Assembly (NCBI GenBank): GCA_017882285.1 | Contig: JADGPS010000009.1 | Coordinates: 1-59,100 of the forward strand | Length of the DNA stretch: 59,100 nucleotides | Direction of reading: 5' to 3' | From: Paludibacter sp. | GTDB taxonomy: Bacteria; Bacteroidota; Bacteroidia; Bacteroidales; Paludibacteraceae | Part shown: positions 49,637 through 59,100 of the stretch, one piece after another | How positions within the stretch are numbered: position 1 is the first letter of the stretch | Layout: each line of letters opens with the position of its first letter | Program-made: the position numbers and the translations under genes | Notes under the pieces: model-generated | Seen by the model: only the letters and a program-made list of their open reading frames with translations | Told to the model about the DNA's origin: nothing | Database searches by the model: none

Positions 49637-51064
49637 TTATTGTTTTACTATATTGCGTATCATTCCTTTAAAAATATAACCGTGAAATGGAAGTACAGAA
49701 TACCAATATATACGACCTGCAATACCTAAAGGTCTGAAAGTTGCTGTTTGTGTCAATACATTATTGTCATCAATTTTAAATTCAAGCCACGCTTCACCCG
49801 GCAGTTTCATTTCGGCGTACAAAAGCAAGCGTTTTTCAGCTTTGTCGGCCAACAAAACCCGCCAGAAATCCAACGCATCACCGGGCGATATTTCTGTTTT
49901 GCTTTTTCGTCCTCTTCGCATTCCTACGCCACCAAACAACTGGTCAATAAATCCTCTTAACTCCCATAGCCAGTTAGCCCAATACCAGCCGGTTTCGCCT
50001 CCAATGCACCATATTCTGTCGAGTATAACTTTACTATTTGCATTTTGCATCTTGCGGATATCCTTAAAACAACCATTAATAGGCACTTCCACATATTGCG
50101 AAATCCCTTTTTTCAAAATATCACTTGTTTGCGCATCTTTCCAACTCGATAAAACCTGATTTTGTTCTATTTTGTCAAATGCCAATTTTATGGAAGTGTC
50201 ATAATCAATTAGGTTAATGCCAAGCAAAGAGATTAAATTATTCGGTTTACATATTACTTCCACCGTCATACTGCTTACCAGATTTTTGGCTAACGCAAAA
50301 GATGTAGCGGTAATATAATACAACCAATAAGCTGAAATTTTGGGAACTTTCATGGGTGCAATAATAATAATTCGCCGTTTAATTCCCCTTTTTTTTGCAA
50401 AACGCAACAACATTTCTTTGTAACTTAAAATGTCCGGTCCGCCAATATCGTAGCTTTTATTATATGTTTCGGTCATTCCAATAACAGAACTCAGTATTTC
50501 GACAACGTTTCGAATGGCAATAGGTTGACATTTTGTTTCGAGCAAATTTGGTGCAATCATGATGGGCAATTTCTCAACTAAATCACGAATAATTTCGAAA
50601 GATGCGCTACCCGAACCCATAATAATGCCGGCACGCAAAGTGGTGAGGGCAAATGTGGATTCAGACAAAATTTCTTCTACTTTTTTTCGGGACGATAAAT
50701 GTTTCGACAATACAATATCATTGCTTATACCACTCAAATAAACAACCTGTTTAGCATTTGTTTTCTGGATTCTTTTTTTGAAATTAATCGCACACATTCT
50801 TTCCATTCTTTCAAAATCGCCAATTGGTGTAGACATTGAATGGATCAAATAATAGGCTATATCAATATCATTTGGAATTTCCTCTAAACTTTCTTTTTTC
50901 AAAAAATCAACTTCAATAACACTCACATTATCAGAATTATATCTATTAATGTCGAATCGATTCTTATCGCGAACACAGCAAACCACCTGATGGCCATTTT
51001 GCAATAAAACGGGCAACAATCGTTGGGCAATATAACCGGTAACACCGGTGAGCAGTATTTTCAT
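49637..51064 (-). CDS. SDR (NAD(P)-binding) protein with DUF2867 domain
   Basis: A 475-residue protein. The ATG at 51064 opens the Rossmann fold MKILLTGVTGYIAQRLLPVL, the atypical SDR GxxGxxA-type loop. An SDR core runs to about 290 with YLIHSMST and YLSGISND. The C-terminal 170 residues are DUF2867 (WCIGGETGWYWANWLWELRGFIDQLFGGVGMRRGR, DALDFWRVL, RIYWYSVLPFHGYIF). The combination is frequent in Bacteroidota and Proteobacteria and is annotated only as an oxidoreductase; substrate unknown. It is monocistronic or cotranscribed with the phosphohexomutase gene upstream (190 bp gap). Confidence 0.85.
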   Translation of the reverse strand: MKILLTGVTGYIAQRLLPVLLQNGHQVVCCVRDKNRFDINRYNSDNVSVIEVDFLKKESLEEIPNDIDIAYYLIHSMSTPIGDFERMERMCAINFKKRIQKTNAKQVVYLSGISNDIVLSKHLSSRKKVEEILSESTFALTTLRAGIIMGSGSASFEIIRDLVEKLPIMIAPNLLETKCQPIAIRNVVEILSSVIGMTETYNKSYDIGGPDILSYKEMLLRFAKKRGIKRRIIIIAPMKVPKISAYWLYYITATSFALAKNLVSSMTVEVICKPNNLISLLGINLIDYDTSIKLAFDKIEQNQVLSSWKDAQTSDILKKGISQYVEVPINGCFKDIRKMQNANSKVILDRIWCIGGETGWYWANWLWELRGFIDQLFGGVGMRRGRKSKTEISPGDALDFWRVLLADKAEKRLLLYAEMKLPGEAWLEFKIDDNNVLTQTATFRPLGIAGRIYWYSVLPFHGYIFKGMIRNIVKQ

Positions 51065-51253
51065 GGTTTGTTGTTTACTAAATATGTTAAATTTTGTTGT
51101 AATGTCGGGAATTGGCATTTAAATTTTATTGCCTTTTAAGGGAAGTTCCCTCAGAGGGAAAGATTAAAATTTCACTACATCATCAAAAACCCCAAATCCC
51201 GGCACTTTAATATAAGTATCCTTCACATCTTCTTCGCTTCGGGCTTGCTGTAA

Positions 51254-53002
51254 TTACACTCCTAATGAAGCACGAACCGCTTCCACCTTTTTGTTGGCAG
51301 CAGCATCGGCAGCATCGTAGTCAGCACGGGTTTTCATTTCACCGCGTACTTCTATGTAGAACTTGATTTTTGGCTCGGTGCCCGAAGGACGAACGGAGAT
51401 TTTAGTACCATCTTCGGTGAAGTATTGCAACACGTTGGAAGTGGCAGGCATAATCAAATTGGTTACTTTGCCGGTATCCAGGTTTGTCATTTTCAATGAA
51501 TCATAGTCTTTTACTATTTTGACTTTAGAACCGGCAATTTCTTTGGGCGGATTGATGCGGAAATTACGCATCATTTGAATGATTTCTTCGGCACCGGACT
51601 TTCCTTTGCGCACGACCGAGATACCTTTTTCTTTTCCGAAACCGTATTCTACATAAATATCCTGAAGCAATTCAAAAAGTGTTTTGCCATTATCCTTTGC
51701 CCATGCAGCAATTTCAGCCATCAGAGCACACGACGAAACGGCATCTTTATCACGTGCAAACTCTTCTGGCAGGAAACCGTAGCTTTCTTCGCCGCCACCG
51801 ATATATTGTTTTTTCCCTTCATTTTCGCGGATGACGGCTGCAATCCATTTGAATCCGGTGAAACAATCGAACATTTCCACGCCGTTGCGTTCAGCTATTT
51901 GTTTGATAATTTCGGTTGTAACAATGGTTTTTACGATATATTGGTTGCCTGTCAGTTTTCCCAGTTCTTTCCAGCGACGAATCAGATAATAGACAAACAG
52001 CAAAGCGGTTTGATTTCCGTTTACCAGTATCCATTCGCCTTTGTCGTTTTTCAAAGCCACACCCAAGCGGTCGGCATCGGGATCGGAAGCCATAACAATA
52101 TCAGCATTCGTTTCAATTGCTTTTTTCACAGCCATATCCATTGCAGCCGGTTCTTCAGGGTTTGGAGAAACTACCGTTGGGAAATTTCCGCTTACCACGT
52201 CTTGTTCGGGTACATGAATAACGTTTGTAAAACCATATTCTTTCAATGCACGAGGTATCAGTTTTACACCGGTTCCATGAATTGGAGTATAAACAATTTT
52301 CAAATCGCTGTTGCGTTTGATTGCATCGGGCGAAAGCGAAAGTGTTTTGATAGCTTCGATAAAAGCTTTATCAATTTCTTCGCCAATACTTTCAATCAAT
52401 AACGGATTGCCTTTGAATTTGATATCGTCCACATTGGTGATTTTGGTCACTTCGGTTATCACATTTTCATCGTGCGGGGCAATCATTTGCGCTCCATCGT
52501 CCCAATACGCTTTGTAGCCGTTGTATTCTTTCGGATTGTGCGAAGCGGTGAGAATAATTCCGCTCTGGCAACCGAGTCGGCGTATGGCAAACGATGCTTC
52601 GGGAGTAGGGCGGAGGTCTTCAAACAAATACACCTTAATGCCATTGGCAGAAAATATATTGGCTGATATTTCGGCAAAAAGCCGACTGTTATTCCGGCAA
52701 TCGTGACCAATAACCACACTAATTTGCGGCACATGGGGAAATTGTACTTTCAGGTAATTGCTCAATCCTTGTGTGGCTGCACCCACAGTGTAGATATTCA
52801 TCCGATTGGTTCCTGCACCCATTATACCACGCAATCCACCGGTACCGAACTCTAAATCGCGATAAAACGATTCGATTAATTCGGTTTTATCGTCGGATGC
52901 CATCATGCGGCTTACATCCTTTTTCGTTTCTTCATTGTAATTGCCATCGAGCCAGGTTTGCGCTTTGGCAAGCACTTCGGTTAATAATGCATTGGTTTCC
53001 AT
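51254..53002 (-). CDS. Phospho-sugar mutase (phosphoglucomutase/phosphomannomutase family)
   Basis: Interconverts hexose 1- and 6-phosphates for glycan or glycogen metabolism. The 582-residue protein shows the four classic loops: phosphoserine TASHNPKEYNG (Ser151), Mg2+ loop DPDADRLGVA, sugar loop GGGEESYGFLPEEF and phosphate loop RPSGTEPKIKFYIEV. Length and FGTGGLRGIMGAGTNRMN at the start place it with the long PGM2-like branch. After its TAA the same frame stays open for 29 further codons (see findings). Confidence 0.94.
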   Translation of the reverse strand: METNALLTEVLAKAQTWLDGNYNEETKKDVSRMMASDDKTELIESFYRDLEFGTGGLRGIMGAGTNRMNIYTVGAATQGLSNYLKVQFPHVPQISVVIGHDCRNNSRLFAEISANIFSANGIKVYLFEDLRPTPEASFAIRRLGCQSGIILTASHNPKEYNGYKAYWDDGAQMIAPHDENVITEVTKITNVDDIKFKGNPLLIESIGEEIDKAFIEAIKTLSLSPDAIKRNSDLKIVYTPIHGTGVKLIPRALKEYGFTNVIHVPEQDVVSGNFPTVVSPNPEEPAAMDMAVKKAIETNADIVMASDPDADRLGVALKNDKGEWILVNGNQTALLFVYYLIRRWKELGKLTGNQYIVKTIVTTEIIKQIAERNGVEMFDCFTGFKWIAAVIRENEGKKQYIGGGEESYGFLPEEFARDKDAVSSCALMAEIAAWAKDNGKTLFELLQDIYVEYGFGKEKGISVVRKGKSGAEEIIQMMRNFRINPPKEIAGSKVKIVKDYDSLKMTNLDTGKVTNLIMPATSNVLQYFTEDGTKISVRPSGTEPKIKFYIEVRGEMKTRADYDAADAAANKKVEAVRASLGV

Positions 53003-53102
53003 ATTGTTTGTTATTTGATTGTTCTTGCTTTATTGGAGGGCTAAAATACTTCTTTTTTTTTAATAACTAAAACGAATACTTCGATACAGTTGTTCAAAAT
53101 AA

Positions 53103-53130
53103 GAAAGGACATGCTTTCACATGTCCTTTC
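53103..53130. terminator. Terminator downstream of the MFS gene
   Basis: Perfect 11-bp stem GAAAGGACATG (53103-53113) with CATGTCCTTTC (53120-53130). On the minus strand it is followed by TCTTATTTTG. Confidence 0.8.
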
Positions 53131-53148
53131 AGAAATTTCATAAAAAAT

Positions 53149-54819
53149 CTATTTTTTCATATTCGGCAATTCTAATCCATAACCTTTTTTCTTGTCTTCG
53201 GCTTTCAACATAAAAGCCACAAAAAATGCCAGTGCACCGAAAATCATAAAAATCAGATTTGCTTTGGTATAATCATAACGCAGAGCAATCTTTTCTTTTG
53301 AAATTTCATCGTATCCGGCTTTCACACAGGCATCTTCCACTTGTTGACTGATCTTTTCTTTCCCCTGAACCAACGGCATGGATTGAACCGCATTAATATT
53401 TACTTTTACAAGTTCATTTTTAAAACCTGCAAATCCTGTAGTATCCTGTACACCTTTATACTCGGTATTTACCAACACCTGATTAATCAAACGGGTTGTG
53501 GTAATATCAACAGCCTTGTCGAACTCAATTTTATTGAGATTCATTTGTGGTTTCAACTGTGTATATGTTTCAGTGATAGCAGCTTTAACGGTTTCTTTGG
53601 CTTGTGAAACAGTTGGATTGGAAGTACTCAGCACAAAGCCAATCAACAACGGAACCCCCATTAAACCCCAGTTTTGAATCCAGAAAATCAATGCGTAAGC
53701 GGTTCCAAGTTGTTTTTCGGGAATAATTTTTGGAACAGATGGCCACATAGCTGACGGAACGAGTGATAAAGCAACTCCTAATACAACGGTAACTGCCATG
53801 GCTAATATCCAGTTATTAAGAAATGGAATAGAGAAAATACCATGTACAAAAATCAGCAATACTGAACCGATAATCATTATCGTAGCACCTTTTCCTTTTT
53901 TATCATACAGATTACCAAAAAATGGAGTCAGGAAAAGCGTTCCCAACGGTAAAACGCTCGGAATCAATCCGGCAAGGCTTGGATTTACCTGATATTTATT
54001 GATTACCAAATCGGTAGCAAATTTAATCCAGGGAAATACTGCCGAATAAAACAACACGCAAAGCAGTGCAATCAACCAAAAGCCTTTGTTGGCGATAATA
54101 CTCACGACATCCTTTAACTTAAACGGTTCTTCGTCGTCCTTTATGATATGAGCTTCGGAAGCTTCCAGTTTTATATCCATGCGAACATAAACGATGTAGA
54201 CAATTAAACCGATACACAGAAGTAAAGCGCCAAACAGAATCGGGATAGATACATCGCCGAAATATTTCGCAATGGGGAGCGGAATAGCCATGGCCAATAA
54301 CGTACCCAAACGCGCAAATGACATTTGCAGACCCATGGCAAGAGCCATTTCTTTGCCTTTAAACCATTTTACAATAACACGGGAAACAGTGATACCGGCT
54401 GTTTCGACACCCACTGCAAATATGGCGTATCCCAATGCGGCAAACATTACCTGAGCTTTAATACCAAAAATAGGAGCCATTCCTTCGGGGAAGAAACGGG
54501 ATATTGCAAAAAACTTTATGCTCGCACCAATAACCATAACGGCTGTGGAAAGAATTCCGGTAAACCGAACCCCTGTTTTATCGAGCAAGATACCACCCAA
54601 AATAAGCATTAACAGAAAAACATTAAACCAACCATAAGCGCTGGTGAAAATGCCATAATCCATGTTGTCCCATAATAATTGGCTTTCCAACATAGGTTTC
54701 AGCGGACTCATGGCGTCGGCTAAGAAATAACCGCAAAACATGGTAAAAGATACGATCGCCAGAGCAGTCCAACGGGCAGCTGACGATTCACGAAGTGAAG
54801 AATGAATTTTTTCAGTCAT
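53149..54819 (-). CDS. MFS transporter with large insertion before the last helix
   Basis: A 556-residue major-facilitator protein of about 12 helices. The A-motif-like loop GGILLDKTGVRFTG after helix 2 and FFGNLYDKKGKG after helix 8 mark the two halves. It resembles the MFSD1-like/oxalate-formate-antiporter-like branch, so an organic anion or peptide could be the substrate; this is not resolved. Between helices 11 and 12 lies an unusual hydrophilic segment of about 110 residues (about 415-525, from TSNPTVSQAKETVKAA to EKIALRYDYTK). It should face the outside and may be a small folded domain. Confidence 0.85.
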   Translation of the reverse strand: MTEKIHSSLRESSAARWTALAIVSFTMFCGYFLADAMSPLKPMLESQLLWDNMDYGIFTSAYGWFNVFLLMLILGGILLDKTGVRFTGILSTAVMVIGASIKFFAISRFFPEGMAPIFGIKAQVMFAALGYAIFAVGVETAGITVSRVIVKWFKGKEMALAMGLQMSFARLGTLLAMAIPLPIAKYFGDVSIPILFGALLLCIGLIVYIVYVRMDIKLEASEAHIIKDDEEPFKLKDVVSIIANKGFWLIALLCVLFYSAVFPWIKFATDLVINKYQVNPSLAGLIPSVLPLGTLFLTPFFGNLYDKKGKGATIMIIGSVLLIFVHGIFSIPFLNNWILAMAVTVVLGVALSLVPSAMWPSVPKIIPEKQLGTAYALIFWIQNWGLMGVPLLIGFVLSTSNPTVSQAKETVKAAITETYTQLKPQMNLNKIEFDKAVDITTTRLINQVLVNTEYKGVQDTTGFAGFKNELVKVNINAVQSMPLVQGKEKISQQVEDACVKAGYDEISKEKIALRYDYTKANLIFMIFGALAFFVAFMLKAEDKKKGYGLELPNMKK

Positions 54820-55170
54820 AAACTATTTGTTTTATAAATGTGTTTTCTTTGTATAAAAATGTACACAACCTGTGTGTACGATTTTAAGCCTGCAAATCTA
54901 ATGATTTTTTTTTAAAGTTGTTGAAGTTGTGAATTGTTATACATTTCTTCACTTTTAGAGACTTAAATGCCGTCTAATTCTTAATTTTCATTTCAAATTA
55001 TTTTTATTATCCGTTTTATACTGCCAAAATTACCGATAAAAGTATTTTCGGTATTATTTTTGAGTAATCCTGTCAGTGGAACGTAACTATTTTATAATAT
55101 TTTTTAGCGATAATTTTTTTATGCTCTTTATTTACTATTTTTGTAACTTAATACAAAGGAGAAACAATAT
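54820..55170. other. clpC / MFS divergent promoter region
   Basis: AT-rich, no gene. Two plus-strand boxes TATTTTTG (55055-55062 and 55136-55143) fit TAnnTTTG and could be alternative clpC promoters; the second predicts a very short leader with an AAAGGAG Shine-Dalgarno-like stretch about ten bases before the ATG. No CIRCE-type inverted repeat was seen. Confidence 0.5.
55136..55143 (+). promoter_or_regulatory. Putative -7 box of clpC
   Basis: TATTTTTG, 27 bp upstream of the start, with AAAGGAG between it and the ATG. Confidence 0.5.
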
Positions 55171-57687
55171 ATGTCAGTCAACTATTCAGAACAATTACAC
55201 AACGTTTTACAATATAGCACACAAGAAGCAGAACGCCTCGGCAATAATTACATCGGACCGGAACATCTTCTGTTGGGTATTTTACGCAATGGAAGCGGTA
55301 AAGCCATCGATATATTAAATGGATCACATATCAATTTATCGAAAATAAAACAAACCATCGAAAGCCAGATACGTACAGATATTGAACCAACAGGTGCAGT
55401 AATACCAAACCTGAAAAGCACGGAACGAATCAAAAAAATCATGGAGCTTGAAACACGTTCATTAGCTGCAGAAATGGCTGATACTGAACATTTGCTGTTG
55501 GCAATATTGAAAGAAAAAAACAACCTTGCAGGCGATATTTTGCTGGCAGAACATTTGACTTACGAACAAGCTAAAGCTTATATAGAAACCCCAAAAGATA
55601 TTCCCAGTATGGGTTCGAGTTTTCAGGACGATGATGACGAAGATGAAGAACCACACCAAAAGAAAAAAGCGAATCCAACACCTTCATCCGGTGCAAAACA
55701 AAGTGATACTCCGGCTTTGGATACTTTTGGTACTGATATTACCAAAGCTGCTCAGGAAAACAGGCTGGATCCAATCGTGGGCCGTAATCGTGAGATAGAA
55801 CGTCTGGCTCAGATTCTGAGTCGTCGAAAAAAAAACAATCCGGTACTGATTGGCGATCCCGGAGTTGGTAAATCGGCTATTGTTGAAGGACTTGCATTGC
55901 GGATTATTCAACGCCGTGTTTCCCGGGTTTTGTTCGATAAACGGGTCGTATCGCTGGATATGGCTTCCATTGTGGCGGGTACAAAATACCGCGGACAGTT
56001 TGAAGAAAGGATTAAAGCTATTTTGAACGAATTATCGAAAAATCCTGATGTCATTCTGTTTATTGACGAAATACATACCATAGTAGGAGCGGGGGGTGCA
56101 CCGGGTTCGCTGGATGCTGCCAATATGCTGAAACCGGCTTTGGCGCGCGGCGAAATTCAATGCGTTGGAGCTACTACGTTGGACGAATATCGCAAAAGCA
56201 TAGAAAAAGACGGTGCACTGGAACGCCGTTTCCAAAAAATAATGGTCGATCCGACTACCGCTGAAGAAACGTTGCAAATTTTGGAAAATATCCAGGATCG
56301 GTACGAATATCACCACAATGTACGTTATACGCCGGAAGCCATCAAAGCTTGTGTGCGCCTTACCGACCGCTATATTACCGACCGCTGCTTCCCCGATAAA
56401 GCCATTGATGCTTTGGACGAAGCCGGTTCGCGCGTTCACATTGGAACTGTCTCTGTTCCGGCAGAAATTGAAGAACTGGAAAAGAAAATTGAAGAATTGA
56501 AGAAAGAAAAACTGAAAGTTCTTTCCGATCAAAAATACGAATTGGCAGGTCCAATACGTGATCAGGAAAAGCAAATGCAATATCAGTTGGAAGATGCCGT
56601 AAAACGCTGGGAAGAAGAAGCGCAATTACATCCCGAAACAGTTGATGAAGAACAAGTTGCTGAAGTAGTAGCCATGATGTCGGGCATTCCGGTTCAACGT
56701 ATTGCTCAAGCCGAAGGATTGAAACTGCGTCAGATGAAAGAAGTGTTGCAAAACAAAGTTATAGGACAAGATGAAGCGGTAAACAAAGTGGTGAAAGCCA
56801 TTCAACGGAATCGTATCGGGTTGAAAGATCCGAATAAACCCATTGGCTCGTTTATTTTTCTGGGTCCGACAGGTGTTGGGAAAACCCATTTGGCTAAGAT
56901 TCTGGCTGAATTTATGTTCGATAGCACGGATTCATTGATTCGCCTGGATATGAGCGAATACATGGAAAAATTCAGCGTTTCGCGTCTGATTGGTGCGCCT
57001 CCGGGATACGTGGGTTACGAAGAAGGCGGACAGTTGACAGAGAAAGTGCGTAGAAAACCTTATTCCATCGTTTTGCTCGATGAAATTGAAAAAGCGCATC
57101 CTGATGTGTTTAATATTTTATTGCAAGTAATGGACGAAGGTCGCTTAACCGATAGTTTGGGTCGTCGTATTGATTTTAAAAATACCATTATCATCATGAC
57201 TTCCAACATTGGAACACGTCAGTTGAAGGATTTTGGTAAAGGAGTTGGTTTTACATTATCAACAACTTCTGAAGGCGATTCGGAATTTACCCGTGGTGTG
57301 ATTCAAAAAGCATTGAACCGTACTTTTGCTCCCGAATTTTTGAATCGCGTGGATGATGTGGTTATGTTCGAACAACTGAGCAAAACTTCTATATCGTCAA
57401 TTATTGATCTTGAACTAAAAGGAATTTTTGGACGGGTGATGGCCATGGGATATAATCTGGAGCTCACCCAGGAAGCCAAAGATTTTATTGCCGAAAAAGG
57501 ATATGATGTTCAATTTGGTGCCCGTCCGCTGAAACGTGCCATTCAGAAATACCTGGAAGATGAATTAGCCGATGTGGTTTTGGGTAGTGAACTTGAAGCA
57601 GGTGATACCATCCTAATGGATTTGGATGCTGAAACGAAAACAATAAAGGCAAAGATTGTGAAACCGATTATTGCGCTGACAGAATAA
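55171..57687 (+). CDS. clpC: ATP-dependent Clp protease ATP-binding subunit ClpC
   Basis: An 838-residue Hsp100 unfoldase feeding ClpP. Two Clp N-repeats (about 1-145; [31 protein letters not shown]) are followed by an acidic linker ([14 protein letters not shown]). NBD1 has Walker [10 protein letters not shown] near 229 and [10 protein letters not shown]. The middle domain carries a UVR-like [26 protein letters not shown]2 has [12 protein letters not shown] near 566, and a C-terminal small domain follows. Middle-domain length and the UVR stretch favour ClpC over ClpB. No mcsAB or ctsR is next to it. Confidence 0.95.
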   Translation: MSVNYSEQLHNVLQYSTQEAERLGNNYIGPEHLLLGILRNGSGKAIDILNGSHINLSKIKQTIESQIRTDIEPTGAVIPNLKSTERIKKIMELETRSLAAEMADTEHLLLAILKEKNNLAGDILLAEHLTYEQAKAYIETPKDIPSMGSSFQDDDDEDEEPHQKKKANPTPSSGAKQSDTPALDTFGTDITKAAQENRLDPIVGRNREIERLAQILSRRKKNNPVLIGDPGVGKSAIVEGLALRIIQRRVSRVLFDKRVVSLDMASIVAGTKYRGQFEERIKAILNELSKNPDVILFIDEIHTIVGAGGAPGSLDAANMLKPALARGEIQCVGATTLDEYRKSIEKDGALERRFQKIMVDPTTAEETLQILENIQDRYEYHHNVRYTPEAIKACVRLTDRYITDRCFPDKAIDALDEAGSRVHIGTVSVPAEIEELEKKIEELKKEKLKVLSDQKYELAGPIRDQEKQMQYQLEDAVKRWEEEAQLHPETVDEEQVAEVVAMMSGIPVQRIAQAEGLKLRQMKEVLQNKVIGQDEAVNKVVKAIQRNRIGLKDPNKPIGSFIFLGPTGVGKTHLAKILAEFMFDSTDSLIRLDMSEYMEKFSVSRLIGAPPGYVGYEEGGQLTEKVRRKPYSIVLLDEIEKAHPDVFNILLQVMDEGRLTDSLGRRIDFKNTIIIMTSNIGTRQLKDFGKGVGFTLSTTSEGDSEFTRGVIQKALNRTFAPEFLNRVDDVVMFEQLSKTSISSIIDLELKGIFGRVMAMGYNLELTQEAKDFIAEKGYDVQFGARPLKRAIQKYLEDELADVVLGSELEAGDTILMDLDAETKTIKAKIVKPIIALTE

Positions 57688-57702
57688 AAACAAATTAGAA
57701 GT

Positions 57703-57740
57703 AAAAATCCCCGCTACAAAATATGTAGCGTGGATTTTTT
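57703..57740 (+). terminator. Intrinsic terminator after clpC
   Basis: AAAAATCC-C-CGCTAC (57703-57716) pairs with GTAGCG-T-GGATTTTT (57725-57739) around a short loop, with a T-run. Confidence 0.85.
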
Positions 57741-57825
57741 GCTTGTTTGTATGAAAGGAATCCTTAATATTAAAGATTGGTTATCTGTTTAGAACAAGTG
57801 AGTCTTGCGTATTCGATTTTTTTTG

Positions 57826-57852
57826 ACCCCCAAACCCCCAAATGGCGGAGGA
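57826..57852. repeat. Decayed copy of the C-rich palindromic repeat
   Basis: GACCCCCAAACCCCCAAATG followed by GCGGAGG resembles the left half of the elements at 20131 and 38726. Confidence 0.5.
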
Positions 57853-57917
57853 TTTTGATTAGTAATTTTATTAGTTTTGGCTTTATAACTCTACTGAATG
57901 ATGGATTGAATGATAGA

Positions 57918-59100
57918 TTAACTGCTATAGGGTATCTCAACTCTCACATTTGTTCCTTTACCCACTTTACTCGTAATAAACAACTCACCTTCAAGCAAAA
58001 TTACCCTTTCTTTCATGCCAATCATTCCATACGAATCTTGCCGACCTTTGTTATTCTCGTCAAACCCAACTCCATTATCAATAATTTGAAACACCAATTT
58101 TCCGGCAGGATTTGTTAATTGTACCGTCACCAAAGTTGCCTTGGCGTGTTTAGCAACATTAGTCAGTGCTTCCTGAAGTATACGGAATAATGCAACTGAC
58201 TGTTCCAAATCAATATCAAGGTTCATAATTGCACTTTCAAACAGACTGCTTATGTGGTGTGTTTCCTCAAAGTCACGCAAGTATGATTTGCAGGCTTCTT
58301 CAAATCCCAGCAATTCTATCAATTCAGGTCGTAGACCATTCATAATCCTTCGAGCCGATTTAGTGGTTTTATCAACCTGACCGGAAAGATCATTCAGTTT
58401 AGAAAGTAGTTCTTCTGAAGTGGTAGCTTCGATTCCTTTCGATAATTTTCGTTCTAACATGCCCAAATCAATTTTTAACGCGACTAAAATTTGTCCAAGA
58501 TCATCATGTATTTCGCGGGCTAACGAAAGTTTTTCTTCTTCGCGAACATTTTGGAGATGCGAAGCAAATTTTCTCAATTCTTGCTGAGAATTATTCAATG
58601 CTTCCTCCGCCAGCTTTCGTTCCGTAATATCGATATTAATTACCTGATAATGCTTGACCCCATTCCACAAAATTTCTTTTCTCCAAACTTTTAAGTAGCG
58701 GACTTCCGCGTTTCCACGTATAATACTTTGCTCATAATCAAATATATCATGCCCATTTTTTATTTTTTCTTTTCTTATCTGATGTTGAGCATAACTTTCG
58801 GGAGTGTATCTGTTTATTGACGGTATACTTCTGAATTCTTCCAGACTGTTGAGTTCATAAATATCAATGAAAGCTTTATTTACATAAATTATTTCTCCTT
58901 CGATGGAAATAATACGTATCCCCAAAGGAGATTCTGAAATGGAACGACGGAAATTTTCTTCTGATTGGAGAAATGCTTTGTTGACAATAACCAGCTCTGC
59001 AGCTCGCTTTTCTTTTTCTTTGTTTTGAAAGGCAAGTTCCTTGTTGGCAATGATTAACTCATTTGCTCGCTTTTCTTTTTCTTTGTTTTGAAAGGCAAGT
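57918..59100 (-). CDS. PAS-domain sensor histidine kinase (HisKA_3), N-terminus beyond the window
   Basis: Only the last 394 residues are in the window; the frame is open to the edge. From the edge there are two copies of a coiled-coil unit (ELAFQNKEKEKRANEL) of 21 residues. A PAS domain follows (FRRSISESPLGIRIISIEGEIIYVNKAFIDIY ... VINIDITERKLAEE), then a HisKA_3 dimerisation/phosphorylation helix with LAREIHDDLGQILVALKIDL and the HATPase_c domain (LFRILQEALTNVAKHAKA, DNGVGF, YGMIGMKERV). This is a NarL-partner type kinase. Its response regulator is not visible. An internal ATG at 58925 would miss the coiled coil and the start of the PAS domain. Confidence 0.9.
   Translation of the reverse strand, partial: LAFQNKEKEKRANELIIANKELAFQNKEKEKRAAELVIVNKAFLQSEENFRRSISESPLGIRIISIEGEIIYVNKAFIDIYELNSLEEFRSIPSINRYTPESYAQHQIRKEKIKNGHDIFDYEQSIIRGNAEVRYLKVWRKEILWNGVKHYQVINIDITERKLAEEALNNSQQELRKFASHLQNVREEEKLSLAREIHDDLGQILVALKIDLGMLERKLSKGIEATTSEELLSKLNDLSGQVDKTTKSARRIMNGLRPELIELLGFEEACKSYLRDFEETHHISSLFESAIMNLDIDLEQSVALFRILQEALTNVAKHAKATLVTVQLTNPAGKLVFQIIDNGVGFDENNKGRQDSYGMIGMKERVILLEGELFITSKVGKGTNVRVEIPYSS
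59002..59100 (-). repeat. 63-bp in-frame tandem repeat in the kinase gene
   Basis: The 36 bases at 59002-59037 recur identically at 59065-59100, giving a period of 63 bp (21 codons). The array continues past the window edge. Confidence 0.8.

Noticed and set aside
51575-52402. Plus-strand 275-codon frame
   Set aside because: Antisense to the phosphohexomutase gene, with Phe/Cys-rich composition typical of a shadow.
56032-56625. Minus-strand 197-codon Phe-rich frame
   Set aside because: Shadow of clpC.

Overview
The window reads as chromosome from a member of the Bacteroidota, most likely order Bacteroidales. Three things point there. Promoter -7 boxes of the form TAnnTTTG lie before many genes, and Shine-Dalgarno sequences are mostly absent. 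Families largely restricted to this phylum are present (SusC/CirA-type TonB receptors, DUF5689, choice-of-anchor J lipoproteins, FISUMP, HYC_CC_PP, DUF6261, DUF4252). Lipoprotein signal peptides are frequent.

Layout. 0.4-5.6 kb: TonB-dependent receptor operon with two surface lipoproteins. 5.7-11.1 kb (minus): oxidative TCA branch acn-gltA-icd, interrupted by a small inverted-repeat element carrying a four-helix-bundle (S23/IVP) gene. 11.3-13.5 kb: DUF418 membrane protein and a pirin. 13.6-19.2 kb: accessory region with a DUF6261 gene behind four tandem hairpins, then a cassette-like run (DUF6994, DUF262/DUF1524 restriction-like protein, DUF6364/PIN toxin-antitoxin pair) punctuated by related attC-like fold-back sequences and a 138-bp promoter-bearing direct repeat. 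19.2-26.9 kb: copper/silver efflux operon (HYC_CC_PP, HMA protein, CusA, TolC-like, CusB) whose gene junctions contain about 97-bp palindromic MITE-like repeats. 27.1-31.0 kb (minus): a second TonB receptor plus anchor-J lipoprotein, related to the first locus. 31.4-35.8 kb: guaD, a second S23 inverted-repeat element, and mfd, whose native start codon seems to have been lost at the element boundary. 35.9-38.9 kb: FISUMP lipoprotein, TPR protein, ribH, tRNA-Tyr, tRNA-Gly. 38.9-41.5 kb (minus): an NRAMP-related, probably Mg2+, transporter translationally coupled to a soluble MgtE-like sensor. 41.8-44.8 kb (minus): AT-rich surface-polysaccharide genes. 45.0-49.3 kb: bactofilin, YXWGXW/Gln-rich protein, ECF sigma operon with DUF4252. 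49.6-54.8 kb (minus): SDR-DUF2867, phosphohexomutase, MFS transporter. 55.2-57.7 kb: clpC. 57.9 kb to the end (minus): a PAS histidine kinase truncated by the window edge.

The most notable structure is the pair of S23/IVP elements. Both are about 0.5 kb, both consist of one four-helix-bundle gene enclosed by a 24-25 bp inverted repeat, both sit tightly between two co-directional host genes, and their repeat sequences are unrelated to each other. The architecture resembles the intervening sequences of 23S rRNA, but in protein-coding operons. Other leads are the cassette-like array, the tandem 5'-UTR hairpins of the DUF6261 gene, and the NRAMP/MgtE-sensor pair with atypically strong ribosome-binding sites.
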